A DNA stretch of 64,000 nt from Luteimonas panaciterrae (lineage in GTDB: Bacteria > Pseudomonadota > Gammaproteobacteria > Xanthomonadales > Xanthomonadaceae), in NCBI RefSeq assembly GCF_020511115.1, contig NZ_JAJAVH010000011.1, positions 186,001 to 250,000 of the forward strand, in the 5' to 3' direction. Under the pieces are notes generated by a model. That model worked only from the letters and a program-made list of their open reading frames with translations. It was not told where the DNA came from and did not search any database. Below, piece after piece: positions 45,163 through 54,203 of this stretch; positions within the stretch are counted from its first letter, which is position 1; every line of letters starts with the position of its first letter. The translations under genes and the position numbers were made by a program.

Positions 45163-46965
45163 CTACTGCGGCCGCACATCCTGATCCCGCATGCCTTGCC
45201 GCCGCAGCTCCAACACCGTCGGCGTGATCGCCGCGATGCGCGCATCGATGCGCGCGCGCGCGTAGTAATCCAGATCGTCGCGCCGCTTCAGATTGTTGAG
45301 CTGCACCAGCGCCTGCTCGGCGCGGCCATTGAGGTAGGCGGCTTCGGCGTAGGCCTCGCCGGCGCGAATCGGATCGCCGGCGATCTCGTTGGCGCGCGCG
45401 AAGGTGGTCTGGAACAGCGGGTCGTCGCTGGCCGAGCTCAGTAGCGGTCGCAGAATGGCTTGCGCCTGCTGGCCCGCGGCCTTGGTGTTGCGTTCGCCCA
45501 GCACGCCGGCATAGGTGAGGGCGACGGCGCGATTGCCGGGCATGCGTGAAAGCAATCCCTTGAAGCGCGTGTCGGTGGCGTCCTGTTTGCCGGCGCGCGC
45601 TTCGGCCTGCCCCATGGCGAGCGAGAGCCAGAGATCTCCGGGATATTCGGTCAGCAGCGCGCTGAGATCCGTCATCGCCGCGGCACTGCTGCCGCTGAGC
45701 AGGCGCGCGAGCGCGAGTCCGTAGCGCTGCGCGTCGCTGAGCTTGCCGTTGCGCGCCATGCGCTCGTATTCCTGCACGGCCGCCGAGGGCCTGTCGGCGC
45801 TGAGCACGCGCAGACGTTCGCGCACCCAGCCGTACTGGGTTTCGTCGTTGCGGTACAGGCCGTCGACCGAAAGATTGAGCGCGCTCGGCAGCAGCGGATT
45901 GCTGCTGGCCGGCGCCGAACTGATCGGGCCTTCCGGCACCGGCACCTGTTCGACGCGGGTCGCTTCCGGTGTCGCGGTGATCGCGCGCACGTTACGCTGC
46001 TTCTGGAGGATGCGTTCGGCGCGTTCCTTGGCCTCGGCGATGCGCAAGGTGGTGACCGGGTGGGTCATCAGGTAGTCGGGCGTGCGTTCCTTCTCGCCGC
46101 CGCGGTTCACGCGCGAGAGGGCCTGCATGGTCTCGAACATCTGCGCCATCGCGCGCGGGTCGTAGCCGCTGCGCGCCAGCGTCTGGATGCCGAGGCGGTC
46201 GGCTTCGGATTCGTTGGAGCGGGTGTAGTTGATCTGGCGCTGCGCGGCGATGCCCTGCGCGCTGGCCATCGCGGCCATGGCGGCGTCGCCGGAGGAATTG
46301 CCGCCGGACTGCGAGATCGCGATCGCGCCCAGCATCGCCAGCAGGATCGGAATGCTGTCGCGCTTGGCGCGTTCCACGCTGCGCAGGACGTGCTGCTGGG
46401 TGACGTGGGCGATTTCGTGGCCGAGCACGCCGGCCACTTCGTCCTCGGTGTCCGCCGCCAGCACCAGTCCCGCGTTGACGCCGACGTAGCCGCCGAGCGT
46501 GGCGAAGGCGTTGATCTGGCGGTCCTTCATCATGAAAAAGGTGAAGTCCTGCTTCGGATTGTCGCTGGCGGAGCCGAGGCGGGTGCCGAGCGTGCGCAGC
46601 CATTCGTCGACGAGCGGGTCTTCGAGGATGTAGTCGTAGTGGCGCAGTTGCGCCAGCATCATCTGGCCGTATTCCTTCTGCTCGGCCGGGCCGAGCACGG
46701 TGCCGGCGGAGGAGCCGATGTCCGGAAGCTTGGTCTCCTGGGCGGGCGCGCACAGGCTGGCCACCGTGAGCGTCAATGCGGTGGCGTACAGAAGCGGGGA
46801 GGGGATGCGTGCCAGCCGGTGTCCGATGCGCCGGACGAACGCCCGCAAGCGACCGGAATTCCGCCCGAAATCCCGCGATGCCGGAAACACCGTGCGTCGG
46901 ATCACATCAATGAATCTGGTCAAGGGCACGGGATGCCTCGGCATCAACGATCTGGGAGAAAGCAT
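45163..46965 (-). CDS. M48-family periplasmic metalloprotease with TPR, BepA/YfgC-like
   Basis: About 600 residues. An N-terminal signal segment (LLYATALTLTVASLCAPAQ, ending about residue 67) is followed by an M48 protease domain with zinc motif HEIAH in GVLGHEIAHVTQQHV and NESEADRLGIQTLARSGYDP (third ligand Glu), then a TPR-type helical C-terminus. BepA-like proteins chaperone and degrade LptD and other outer-membrane proteins. The start at 46965 is likely but without a clear ribosome site; the frame is open to 47061. Confidence 0.88.
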   Translation of the reverse strand: MLSPRSLMPRHPVPLTRFIDVIRRTVFPASRDFGRNSGRLRAFVRRIGHRLARIPSPLLYATALTLTVASLCAPAQETKLPDIGSSAGTVLGPAEQKEYGQMMLAQLRHYDYILEDPLVDEWLRTLGTRLGSASDNPKQDFTFFMMKDRQINAFATLGGYVGVNAGLVLAADTEDEVAGVLGHEIAHVTQQHVLRSVERAKRDSIPILLAMLGAIAISQSGGNSSGDAAMAAMASAQGIAAQRQINYTRSNESEADRLGIQTLARSGYDPRAMAQMFETMQALSRVNRGGEKERTPDYLMTHPVTTLRIAEAKERAERILQKQRNVRAITATPEATRVEQVPVPEGPISSAPASSNPLLPSALNLSVDGLYRNDETQYGWVRERLRVLSADRPSAAVQEYERMARNGKLSDAQRYGLALARLLSGSSAAAMTDLSALLTEYPGDLWLSLAMGQAEARAGKQDATDTRFKGLLSRMPGNRAVALTYAGVLGERNTKAAGQQAQAILRPLLSSASDDPLFQTTFARANEIAGDPIRAGEAYAEAAYLNGRAEQALVQLNNLKRRDDLDYYARARIDARIAAITPTVLELRRQGMRDQDVRPQ

Positions 46966-47098
46966 GGATGCGCGCGCCTGAAGATTCCATAATTCCACCT
47001 GTACGCGGTCATCTGTGTTGCAGGCATGCCCCTGGGGAGCCGCGGCCAGGCACCCCATCATTCGACCATATCCCGCCTCCTTAGTTCAGGAGATCGTC

Positions 47099-47377
47099 TT
47101 GAACGCCCGCAATACCCCGGAAATCACCCTCTACACCGGTGCCGCCTGCGCTTACTGCGTAGCGGCCAAGAACTTCCTCAAGGGCCGCGGCCTGGAATGG
47201 AGCGAGGTGCGTGTCGACCTCGACCCCTCGCAGCGCGAAAAGATGGTGGCGCTGACCCACCGCACCAGCGTGCCGCAGATCTTCATCGGCAGCACCCACG
47301 TCGGCGGCTATGACGACATGATGGCGTTGCATCGCGCCGGCAAGCTCGATCCGCTGCTGTCCGGAGACGCCTCGTGA
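47099..47377 (+). CDS. grxC: Glutaredoxin (GrxC type)
   Basis: A 92-residue glutaredoxin with dithiol active site CAYC in YTGAACAYCVAAKNFL, cis-Pro motif TSVPQIFIG and GGYDDMMAL for glutathione binding. It starts with TTG at 47099 behind CAGGAG; no better start exists in frame. It overlaps the next gene by four bases, pairing it with another redox protein. Confidence 0.92.
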   Translation: MNARNTPEITLYTGAACAYCVAAKNFLKGRGLEWSEVRVDLDPSQREKMVALTHRTSVPQIFIGSTHVGGYDDMMALHRAGKLDPLLSGDAS

Positions 47378-47775
47378 GCGCGGGCGGCGGTACGGGCGAG
47401 GACGATCGCGTCCGTCAGTTCACGGAATTCCGCAAGCGCATGAACGAGCGCATCCTGGCCGAACCCAACCAGGTAGTGCGCCGCTTTTTCGCCCTCGACA
47501 CCCAGACCTATCAGGCCGGCGCGCTGGACGTGAAGACCAAGGAGCTGCTGGGCCTGGTCGCCTCGCTCGTGCTCCGCTGCGACGACTGCATCAGCTACCA
47601 CGTCGCGCAATGCCGCGAGGCCGGCGTGAACCGCGAGGAGATGTTCGAGACGTTCTCGGTCGGGCTGGTGGTGGGCGGCAGCATCGTGATCCCGCATCTG
47701 CGCCGCGCCGTGGATTTCCTCGACCGGCTGGAGCAGGGGGACGCACCGGCTCCGGACGCGCACGACCATGATTGA
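47374..47775 (+). CDS. Carboxymuconolactone decarboxylase-family (AhpD-like) protein
   Basis: A 133-residue helical protein with the redox motif CDDC followed by ISYHV (LVLRCDDCISYHVAQC), as in AhpD-like alkylhydroperoxidase proteins. GTG start inside the grxC stop. The pairing with glutaredoxin suggests a thiol-redox task, but the substrate is unknown. Confidence 0.85.
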   Translation: MSAGGGTGEDDRVRQFTEFRKRMNERILAEPNQVVRRFFALDTQTYQAGALDVKTKELLGLVASLVLRCDDCISYHVAQCREAGVNREEMFETFSVGLVVGGSIVIPHLRRAVDFLDRLEQGDAPAPDAHDHD

Positions 47776-47783
47776 CTGGCTTT

Positions 47784-47914
47784 CCTTCTCCCTCCGGGAA
47801 GGTGGCGCGAAGCGCCGGATGAGGGAGTAAAAACTCCGCGCTACCGAGCGTTCTACGGCACGTCATTTCCCGCCCTCATCCGCCCTGCGGGCATCTTCTC
47901 CCAGGGGGAGAAGG
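47784..47914. repeat. Pair of inverted dispersed repeats
   Basis: CCTTCTCCCTCCGGGAAGGT... (47784-47827) and CCCTCATCCGCCCTGCGGGC... (47873-47914) are reverse-complement relatives: both contain CCTTCTCCC and GGATGAGGG cores. Together they can fold into one long imperfect stem. They fill the 234-base gap between the AhpD-like gene and icd. Confidence 0.7.
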
Positions 47915-48009
47915 AAAAAAGATGCGCTTCGGGCATAATATCCAGCTGATTTTTCGCCTTTGCGCCGCACGGACGCCGTGTGGCGCGCTTCTGCATGGAC
48001 CCCACACCA

Positions 48010-49017
48010 ATGACCCAGACGATTACGGTCATCCGCGGCGACGGCATCGGCCCGGAGATCATGGACGCCACCCTGCACGTGCTCGACGCGATGCAGCTCG
48101 GCTTGCAGTACGAGGAAGCCGACGCCGGCCTGGCCGCGCTCGAGAAGCACGGCGAGCTGCTGCCGCAGGCGACGATGGATTCGATCCGCAAGAACCGCGT
48201 CGCGCTGAAGAGCCCGCTGACCACGCCGGTGGGCGAGGGCTTCTCCTCGATCAACGTCGAGCTGCGCAAGCGTTTCGATCTGTACGCCAACGTGCGTCCG
48301 GCCAAGTCGTTCCCGAACACCAAGTCGCGCTTCCCCAGCGGCGTCGACCTGATCACGGTGCGCGAGAACACCGAAGGCGCCTACATCGGTGAAGGCCAAA
48401 TGGTCAGCGAGGACGGCGCCACCGCCACGCTCACGCAGAAGATCACCCGCAAGGGCTCCGAGCGCATCGTGCGCTATGCCTTCGACCTGGCCCGCAAGAC
48501 CGGCCGCAAGAAGGTCACGGTGGTCCACAAGGCCAACATCCTCAAGTCGACCTCGGGCCTGTTCCTGAAGGTGGCACGCGAGGTGGCCGCGCAGTATCCG
48601 GAAATCCAGTGCAACGAGATGATCGTCGACAACACCTGCATGCAGTTGGTGATGCGGCCGGAACAGTTCGACATCATCGTCACCACGAACCTGTTCGGCG
48701 ACATCATCTCCGACCTCTGCGCGGGTCTGGTCGGCGGCCTGGGCCTCGCGCCCGGCGCAAACATCGGCACCGACGCGGCGATCTTCGAAGCCGTGCATGG
48801 TTCTGCGCCGGACATCGCCGGCAAGGGCATCGCCAATCCGTGCGCGCTGCTGCTTGGCGCCGCGCAGATGCTCGACCATCTCGGCCTGCCCGAGAAGGCT
48901 ACCCGCCTGCGCGATGCGATCGTCGCCACGCTCGAAGCCAAGGATTCGCTGACGCCGGATCTGGGCGGCGAGGGCAACACGATGAGCTTCGCCAAGGCCA
49001 TCGCCAGCCGCGTTTGA
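48010..49017 (+). CDS. Isocitrate dehydrogenase, NAD-dependent (small type)
   Basis: A 335-residue member of the isocitrate/isopropylmalate dehydrogenase family: GDGIGPEIM at the start, ITVRENTEGAYIGEG (substrate loop), HKANILK (catalytic Lys region), NLFGDIISDLCAG and HGSAPDIAGKGIANP. The length and sequence fit the NAD-linked homo-oligomeric enzymes of Xanthomonas rather than the 415-residue NADP form of E. coli. A homoisocitrate or tartrate dehydrogenase is less likely. The start ATG at 48010 begins the beta-strand before GDGIGP. Confidence 0.87.
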   Translation: MTQTITVIRGDGIGPEIMDATLHVLDAMQLGLQYEEADAGLAALEKHGELLPQATMDSIRKNRVALKSPLTTPVGEGFSSINVELRKRFDLYANVRPAKSFPNTKSRFPSGVDLITVRENTEGAYIGEGQMVSEDGATATLTQKITRKGSERIVRYAFDLARKTGRKKVTVVHKANILKSTSGLFLKVAREVAAQYPEIQCNEMIVDNTCMQLVMRPEQFDIIVTTNLFGDIISDLCAGLVGGLGLAPGANIGTDAAIFEAVHGSAPDIAGKGIANPCALLLGAAQMLDHLGLPEKATRLRDAIVATLEAKDSLTPDLGGEGNTMSFAKAIASRV

Positions 49018-49128
49018 CGGCTGTCGCGCTTCCCTCGAACGCGAGGGAAGCGCCTGACTTTCGACCGATGCCGCTTCTTCGCAGGCGGTGATAGCGTCCA
49101 CCCCGACATTTCATTGCCGGGGGATTCC

Positions 49129-50829
49129 ATGCGCGTCGCTCGATCCGCTTTCTTGTCGGCGATCCTCACCGCATCGGTCATTCCCGTCGCCGACGCACAG
49201 GACACGAGCGCGTCGCGAGCCGATCTCCACAAGCGGGTGGATGCGATCTTCGCGCCATGGGCCGGCACGCAGACACCGGGCTGCGCGGTCGGCGTTTCGC
49301 GTGATGGTGTGCCGGAGTACGTGCGCGGTTACGGCATGTCGAATCTGGAACATGGCATCGCCATCGCGCCGGACTCGGTCTTCCACGTGGCCTCGGTTTC
49401 CAAGCAGTTCACCGCGTTCTCGATCCTGCTGCTGGCGCAGGAGGGCAAGTTGTCGCTGGACGACGACGTCCACAAATACCTGCCGGAACTGGCGGACTAC
49501 GGCAAGCCGCTGACCCTCTCGCACCTGATGCACCACACCAACGGTTTGCGCGAACAGGGGCAACTACTGTTCATGTCGGGCTGGCGTTCCGACGATGTGT
49601 TCGCGCAGGACGACATGCTGAAAGTCCTCGCGAAACAGCGCGGCTTGAATTTCGTGCCCGGCAGCGAGGTGAGCTACAACAACAGCGGCTATGTCCTGCT
49701 GGCGGAGATTGTGAAGCGGGTGTCTGGCAAGGCGCTGCCGGAGTTCGCGCGCGAACGCATTTTCGAGCCGCTGGGCATGCGCGACACGCAGTTTCAGGAG
49801 GATCACAACAAGATCGTCCCGCGTCGCGCCGCGGCCTATCGTTCGGACGAGAAGGGGGCTTGGCGCACGAGCATTCCCTCCGCCGACTACTACGGTTCGA
49901 GCACGCTGCTGACGACGGTGGGCGATGTGCTCAAGTGGCAGCAGAACCTGGTCGATGGCCGCATCGGCGGAAAAGATGTGCAGCGACAGATGCTGACTTC
50001 GGGCCGGCTCAACGACGGCACCGAGATCGGCTACGGCGGGGGGCTGCGCGTGCGCAGCTGCCGCGGGCTGAAGACGATCGGGCACGACGGTCTGGAAGGC
50101 GGGTATCGCGCCGACACTATCCTCTTCCCCGAGCAGCGCCTGGGCATCGTCGCCTTGTGCAACGGCACCACGATCGTGCCCGACGAACTGACGCGCGAGG
50201 TGGCCGAGGTCTATCTGGGCGATCAGCTCGGCACCGACATCAAACCCGAAGTGACCGTGCCGCCGGGCCGGCGCGAAGCGCTGGCCGGGACTTACTGGAA
50301 TCCCGTGACCGACGAGGTCGCGCGTCTGGAGTTCAAGGATGGCGCCTTGCGTGCGGCCGGAGTGCGCGGAGCATTGATCCCCACCGGCGCAGAAACGTTC
50401 CGTGTCGGCGAGACCGTGCAGGAATGGTCCTTCCGCAACATCGGCGCGGCGACCGAGCTGAGCATCGTCGACTTCTGGCCGACCGCGCGGATTTTCCGGC
50501 GCGTGGACGAGCCGAAGCCCACGGCCGCGGCGCTGGAGGCGCTGGTGGGGCAGTACCGCAGCGACGAGACCGGGACGACCTACACGGTGGCACTGAAGGA
50601 CGGCAAATTGCTGCTGCAGTGGCTGAAGCAGCCCGGGATGGCGCTCGAAGCCGTGGGCGGGGACCGTTTCGCGACAGCGCAATCGTGGACGGTGACCTTC
50701 ACCCGCTCGACCGGGAACGCGGTGGACGGGCTGACGGTCACCAGCCGCCGGCTGCGTCGTCTGCAGTTGCAGCGGGTCGAGCCGGAACAGGCAGTCGCGG
50801 CCGCCTCACGGCAGGCCGGGGCGCGCTGA
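49129..50829 (+). CDS. Secreted serine hydrolase, class C beta-lactamase-like
   Basis: About 566 residues. Signal peptide (AFLSAILTASVIPVADA, cut before QDT) then a beta-lactamase/penicillin-binding fold with nucleophile motif SVSK in FHVASVSKQFTAF, YNN in VSYNNSGYVLLAE, and HDGLEGGYRAD in place of KTG. C-terminal part (about 380-560) is a DUF3471-like and beta domain. It is probably an esterase or D-aminopeptidase; true beta-lactamase activity is not implied. ATG 49129 has a GGGGGA site; 49114 is a weaker alternative. Confidence 0.85.
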   Translation: MRVARSAFLSAILTASVIPVADAQDTSASRADLHKRVDAIFAPWAGTQTPGCAVGVSRDGVPEYVRGYGMSNLEHGIAIAPDSVFHVASVSKQFTAFSILLLAQEGKLSLDDDVHKYLPELADYGKPLTLSHLMHHTNGLREQGQLLFMSGWRSDDVFAQDDMLKVLAKQRGLNFVPGSEVSYNNSGYVLLAEIVKRVSGKALPEFARERIFEPLGMRDTQFQEDHNKIVPRRAAAYRSDEKGAWRTSIPSADYYGSSTLLTTVGDVLKWQQNLVDGRIGGKDVQRQMLTSGRLNDGTEIGYGGGLRVRSCRGLKTIGHDGLEGGYRADTILFPEQRLGIVALCNGTTIVPDELTREVAEVYLGDQLGTDIKPEVTVPPGRREALAGTYWNPVTDEVARLEFKDGALRAAGVRGALIPTGAETFRVGETVQEWSFRNIGAATELSIVDFWPTARIFRRVDEPKPTAAALEALVGQYRSDETGTTYTVALKDGKLLLQWLKQPGMALEAVGGDRFATAQSWTVTFTRSTGNAVDGLTVTSRRLRRLQLQRVEPEQAVAAASRQAGAR

Positions 50830-50946
50830 TCCCGGTTTCGGGGCCGGGCCTCGTTCCATCCCCGCAAGGCGATCGTTCCGGCCATGCGCTGGACAGAGGG
50901 GATGCTGCGTCGCACAATTATCCAATCTTTTTATCCGGATAGAGCG

Positions 50947-52269
50947 ATGAATGATCGCCCCAGTGTCCTGGCGCTGACGCCGCTGCTGCTGTTCCTAGCC
51001 GTGTTCTTCGGCGCCGGCCTCTGGTTCACCAGCCGCGGCGACACCATGGGCTTCTATCAGCTGCACGCGCCGGTGGCGATCCTGCCGGCGCTCGCGCTGG
51101 CGCTGTGGATCGCGCATCGCCGCGGCGTGCCGGCCATGGACAAATTGCTGGAAGGCATCGGTGATTCGAACATCATCCTGATGTGCCTGATCTTCCTGCT
51201 CGCCGGCGCGTTCGCGACGGTGACCAAGCAGATCGGTGCCGTCGACGCCGTGGTGTCGCTCGGCGTCGGCGCGCTGCCGCCGGCGCTGATCCTGCCGGGT
51301 CTGTTCCTGATGGCGGGATTCCTGTCGCTGGCGGTCGGTTCCTCGATGGGCACGATCGCGGCGGTCACGCCGATCGCGCTCGGCGTCGCCGATGCCTCGG
51401 GGCTGGATCGCGCGCTGGTGATCGGCGCGGTGCTGGGTGGCGCGACCTTCGGCGACAACCTCTCGGTGATCTCGGACACCGCCATCGCCGCCGCGCGCAC
51501 GCAAGGCTGCAGCGTGCGCGCGAAATTCCGCGAGAACTTCAAGATCGCGTTGCCGGCCGCATTGCTCACGCTCGGCATCCTCGGTTTCGTCGGCGAGGCC
51601 TCGCCGGTGGAATCAAGCGAGCATGCTTCGCCGTGGCTGATCCTGCCGTATCTGCTGGTATTGGGATTGGCGATCGCCGGTTTCGACGTGCTCGTCGTGC
51701 TCGGTATCGGCCTGGTGTTCGCGGCGGTGATCGGCGCGATCTTCGCGGCGGATGGTTACAGCCCGATCCAGTTCACCGGCGACATCTACAGCGGCTTCGA
51801 GAGTGTCGTCGAGATCACGCTGCTGGCATTGCTGATCGGCGGCCTCGGCGCGCTGATCAAGGCCAGCGGCGGACTGGCCTGGCTCGCGGCGCAGATCTCG
51901 CGCATCGCGCGCGGCAGCACGGGGTTGCGCAGCGGCGAGTGGAGCCTCGCGGCATTGGCCTCGCTGACGGATGTCTTCACCGCCAACAACACCGTCGCGA
52001 TCCTGATCAGCGGCAACGTCGCCCGCGATATCGCGGAGCGACACGGCGTGCCGCCGGCGCGCGCGGCGAGCTTGCTCGACATCTTCGTTTGCAGCGTGCA
52101 GAGCCTGTTGCCTTACGGCGCGCAGATTCTGCTGGCGGCGTCGTTGGCTTCGTTGTCACCGCTTGCACTGATCGGCAAGGCGCATTACTGCTGGGCGCTG
52201 CTGGGGGGGACTGTGCTGTTCATGCTGTGGCCGGGGAGACGGCGGGAAGCGGCGGCGCAGATCACGTAG
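50947..52269 (+). CDS. NhaC-family Na+/H+ antiporter
   Basis: A 440-residue membrane protein with about 11 to 12 hydrophobic segments. Family marks include GSSMGTIAAVTPIALGVADASG and GATFGDNLSVISDTAIAAARTQG, plus SLTDVFTANNTVAILISG. It should exchange Na+ (or an organic cation) for protons. The ATG at 50947 starts just before helix 1; the open frame to 50884 is unlikely. Confidence 0.88.
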   Translation: MNDRPSVLALTPLLLFLAVFFGAGLWFTSRGDTMGFYQLHAPVAILPALALALWIAHRRGVPAMDKLLEGIGDSNIILMCLIFLLAGAFATVTKQIGAVDAVVSLGVGALPPALILPGLFLMAGFLSLAVGSSMGTIAAVTPIALGVADASGLDRALVIGAVLGGATFGDNLSVISDTAIAAARTQGCSVRAKFRENFKIALPAALLTLGILGFVGEASPVESSEHASPWLILPYLLVLGLAIAGFDVLVVLGIGLVFAAVIGAIFAADGYSPIQFTGDIYSGFESVVEITLLALLIGGLGALIKASGGLAWLAAQISRIARGSTGLRSGEWSLAALASLTDVFTANNTVAILISGNVARDIAERHGVPPARAASLLDIFVCSVQSLLPYGAQILLAASLASLSPLALIGKAHYCWALLGGTVLFMLWPGRRREAAAQIT

Positions 52270-52321
52270 TCGCGCGTGAAAGCCGCACGAACGCCATGCG
52301 CAGCATCATTGCGATGCAGAT

Positions 52322-52355
52322 AAGAAAAAAGGCTTGGCAGCGATGCCAAGCCTTT
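52322..52355 (-). terminator. Terminator of the tRNA operon
   Basis: A perfect 12-bp stem AAAGGCTTGGCA (52328-52339) with TGCCAAGCCTTT (52344-52355); on the minus strand it ends in a T-run, directly after tRNA-Lys. Confidence 0.9.
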
Positions 52356-52361
52356 CTTGTT

Positions 52362-52437
52362 TGGTGGGCCGTCAAGGATTCGAACCTTGGACCTATTGAT
52401 TAAGAGTCAACTGCTCTACCAACTGAGCTAACGGCCC
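52362..52437 (-). tRNA. tRNA-Lys (anticodon CTT)
   Basis: Full cloverleaf with acceptor GGGCCGT/ACGGCCC and encoded CCA. The anticodon loop CTCTTAA gives CTT, reading AAG. Last of four tRNAs in one operon. Confidence 0.95.
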
Positions 52438-52458
52438 CGAACTGCAATGATAACAAAT

Positions 52459-52536
52459 TGGGGTGGCTGAGGGGACTCGAACCCCCGACATCTGGAATCA
52501 CAATCCAGTACTCTAACCAGCTGAGCTACAGCCACC
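52459..52536 (-). tRNA. tRNA-His (anticodon GTG)
   Basis: Cloverleaf with acceptor GGTGGCTG/CAGCCACC including the extra 5' G facing C73, typical of tRNA-His, and encoded CCA. Anticodon loop TTGTGAT. Confidence 0.95.
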
Positions 52537-52576
52537 ATTGAAACTTCCGCGGAACGCCCGTTTTCACGGCCTGTTC

Positions 52577-52653
52577 TGGCGCGCCCGGCGGGACTCGAAC
52601 CCACAACCACCGGCTTAGAAGGCCGGTGCTCTATCCGGTTGAGCTACGGGCGC
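52577..52653 (-). tRNA. tRNA-Arg (anticodon TCT)
   Basis: Cloverleaf with acceptor GCGCCCG/CGGGCGC and encoded CCA. Anticodon loop CTTCTAA gives TCT, reading AGA. Confidence 0.95.
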
Positions 52654-52718
52654 GTGCATCCATGATAACGGCCACGCATGGATAGCGGGGCAGCTGGACG
52701 CGCGCGTCGTGGCCAGGA

Positions 52719-52795
52719 TGGTCGGGGTAGAGGGATTCGAACCCCCGACATCCTGCTCCCAAAGCAGGCGCGCTACCAGACTGCGCTATACCCCG
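52719..52795 (-). tRNA. tRNA-Pro (anticodon TGG)
   Basis: Cloverleaf with acceptor CGGGGTA/TACCCCG and encoded CCA. Anticodon loop TTTGGGA gives TGG. It is the first gene of the Pro-Arg-His-Lys tRNA operon, transcribed leftward. Confidence 0.95.
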
Positions 52796-52970
52796 CCGGA
52801 TCGAGCGGTTGGTTCGGATTCCCGGAGCGTCCAGCATTTAGGCCGGGGCACCGCGAAGGGCCGTCATTGTCCGGGACCCGCCGATAGGCTGTCAACGCAC
52901 GCTTGAAACCGATTGCACTGTATCCTCATGTCTTCTTCAGCCAGCTACCCTCCTCGGCGAGGCACACACC

Positions 52971-53732
52971 ATGATGCGCAGCGGCAATCCAGCCCTTAAG
53001 GAATCCACGTTCCTCGACCTCGCCAGCGGGAGCGTGGTCTCGCGTGACGGCGCGGCGATGACCCTCGGCGGCACCGTCAACAAGACCGGGCTCTTGCTGT
53101 TGCTGAGCCTGATCACCGGCGCCTTCGCCTGGAATCAGATCGAATTTTCCGCCTCCGGCGTGAGCAACGGCACGGCCTACATCTGGGGCGGCGCGCTCGT
53201 CGGCTTCGTGCTGGCGATGGTGACGGTGTTCAAGAAGGAGTGGGCGCCGGTGACGGCGCCGTTGTACGCGCTGGCGGAAGGTTTCTTCCTCGGCGCGATT
53301 TCCGCCGTCTACAACCACCTGTACCAGGGCATCGTGATGCAGGCGGTGATGCTGACCTTCGGCACGCTGTTCGCGCTGCTGTTCGCCTACCGCTCCGGGC
53401 TGATCAAGGCCACCGAGAACTTCAAGCTCGGCGTGGTCGCGGCCACCGGCGGCATCTTCGTGATCTATCTGGCGACGATGGTGCTGCGCCTGTTCAACAT
53501 CAACATCCCCTACATCCACGATTCCGGGGTGATCGGCATCGGTTTCAGCCTGTTCGTGGTGGTGATCGCGGCGCTGAATCTGGTGCTGGACTTCGATTTC
53601 ATCGAGACCGGGGTGGAGCAGGGCGCGCCGAAGTACATGGAGTGGTACGGGGCGTTCGGCCTGATGGTCACCCTGGTGTGGCTGTATCTCGAGTTCCTGC
53701 GCCTGCTGTCGAAGCTGCAGTCGCGCAACTGA
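52971..53732 (+). CDS. Bax inhibitor-1/YccA-family membrane protein
   Basis: A 253-residue protein with seven hydrophobic segments. Family marks are YALAEGFFLGAISAVYNHLYQGIV and LVLDFDFIETGVEQGAPKYMEWYGAFGL. Members are pH-sensitive calcium leak channels (YetJ/BsYetJ) or FtsH modulators (YccA). Divergent from the tRNA operon. Confidence 0.93.
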   Translation: MMRSGNPALKESTFLDLASGSVVSRDGAAMTLGGTVNKTGLLLLLSLITGAFAWNQIEFSASGVSNGTAYIWGGALVGFVLAMVTVFKKEWAPVTAPLYALAEGFFLGAISAVYNHLYQGIVMQAVMLTFGTLFALLFAYRSGLIKATENFKLGVVAATGGIFVIYLATMVLRLFNINIPYIHDSGVIGIGFSLFVVVIAALNLVLDFDFIETGVEQGAPKYMEWYGAFGLMVTLVWLYLEFLRLLSKLQSRN

Positions 53733-53766
53733 ACCGTCCGCGGCCTCCCGGCCGCGGGCCGGCGAT

Positions 53767-53851
53767 GCGAAAGTGGCGGAATTGGTAGACGCCCTGGATT
53801 TAGGTTCCAGTGCCGCAAGGCGTGCGGGTTCGAGTCCCGCCTTTCGCACCA
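53767..53851 (+). tRNA. tRNA-Leu (anticodon TAG)
   Basis: An 85-base class II tRNA with a long variable arm, acceptor GCGAAAG/CTTTCGC and encoded CCA. Anticodon loop TTTAGGT gives TAG. Confidence 0.95.
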
Positions 53852-53904
53852 GCTTGATTGGCATCGCCAATCAAGCTCCCAAAGTTTGCGAGGCAAACTT
53901 TGGG
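53851..53904. repeat. Two consecutive perfect hairpins after tRNA-Leu
   Basis: AGCTTGATTGGC-ATC-GCCAATCAAGCT (53851-53877) is followed at once by CCCAAAGTTTGC-GAG-GCAAACTTTGGG (53878-53904). Each has a 12-bp perfect stem with a 3-base loop and no T-run. They may stop processing or exonuclease decay rather than terminate. Confidence 0.8.
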
Positions 53905-53942
53905 CCCCAGGTGCATGCTTCCAAACCCCGCCGCTTCGCGGC

Positions 53943-53965
53943 GCCCCCTTGCTAAGGGGGCTTTT
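53943..53965 (+). terminator. Terminator downstream of tRNA-Leu
   Basis: GCCCCCTT (53943-53950) pairs with AAGGGGGC (53954-53961) around GCT, followed by TTTT. It ends the tRNA-Leu transcript before tig. The remaining bases to 54203 are the tig leader. Confidence 0.75.
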
Positions 53966-54203
53966 CTCCAGGAAGTGGATCGCCGAGGGCCAATTGGCGG
54001 GTAGGGGCGTGTTTTTGGGTCCGTCGGTCGCTGGTTTCGCTCGAATTAGTGGCGGGCGGGGCGGGATTCGGCCAAAATAGTCAGTTCGATTGGCCCGTCC
54101 CCAGGGTGTCCGCGCAAGCCGGCGTCGTGGTCGGCCAGCCGCTCACTAAATGTGCCCATCGCGTCGTCGGCTCCGACTCGGCCGGCGACAGTCAGGAGTT
54201 CAA

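Noticed and set aside
52362..53851. Attachment site or integrated island at the tRNA genes
   Set aside because: No integrase, no direct repeat of a tRNA 3' end, and flanking genes are core genes.
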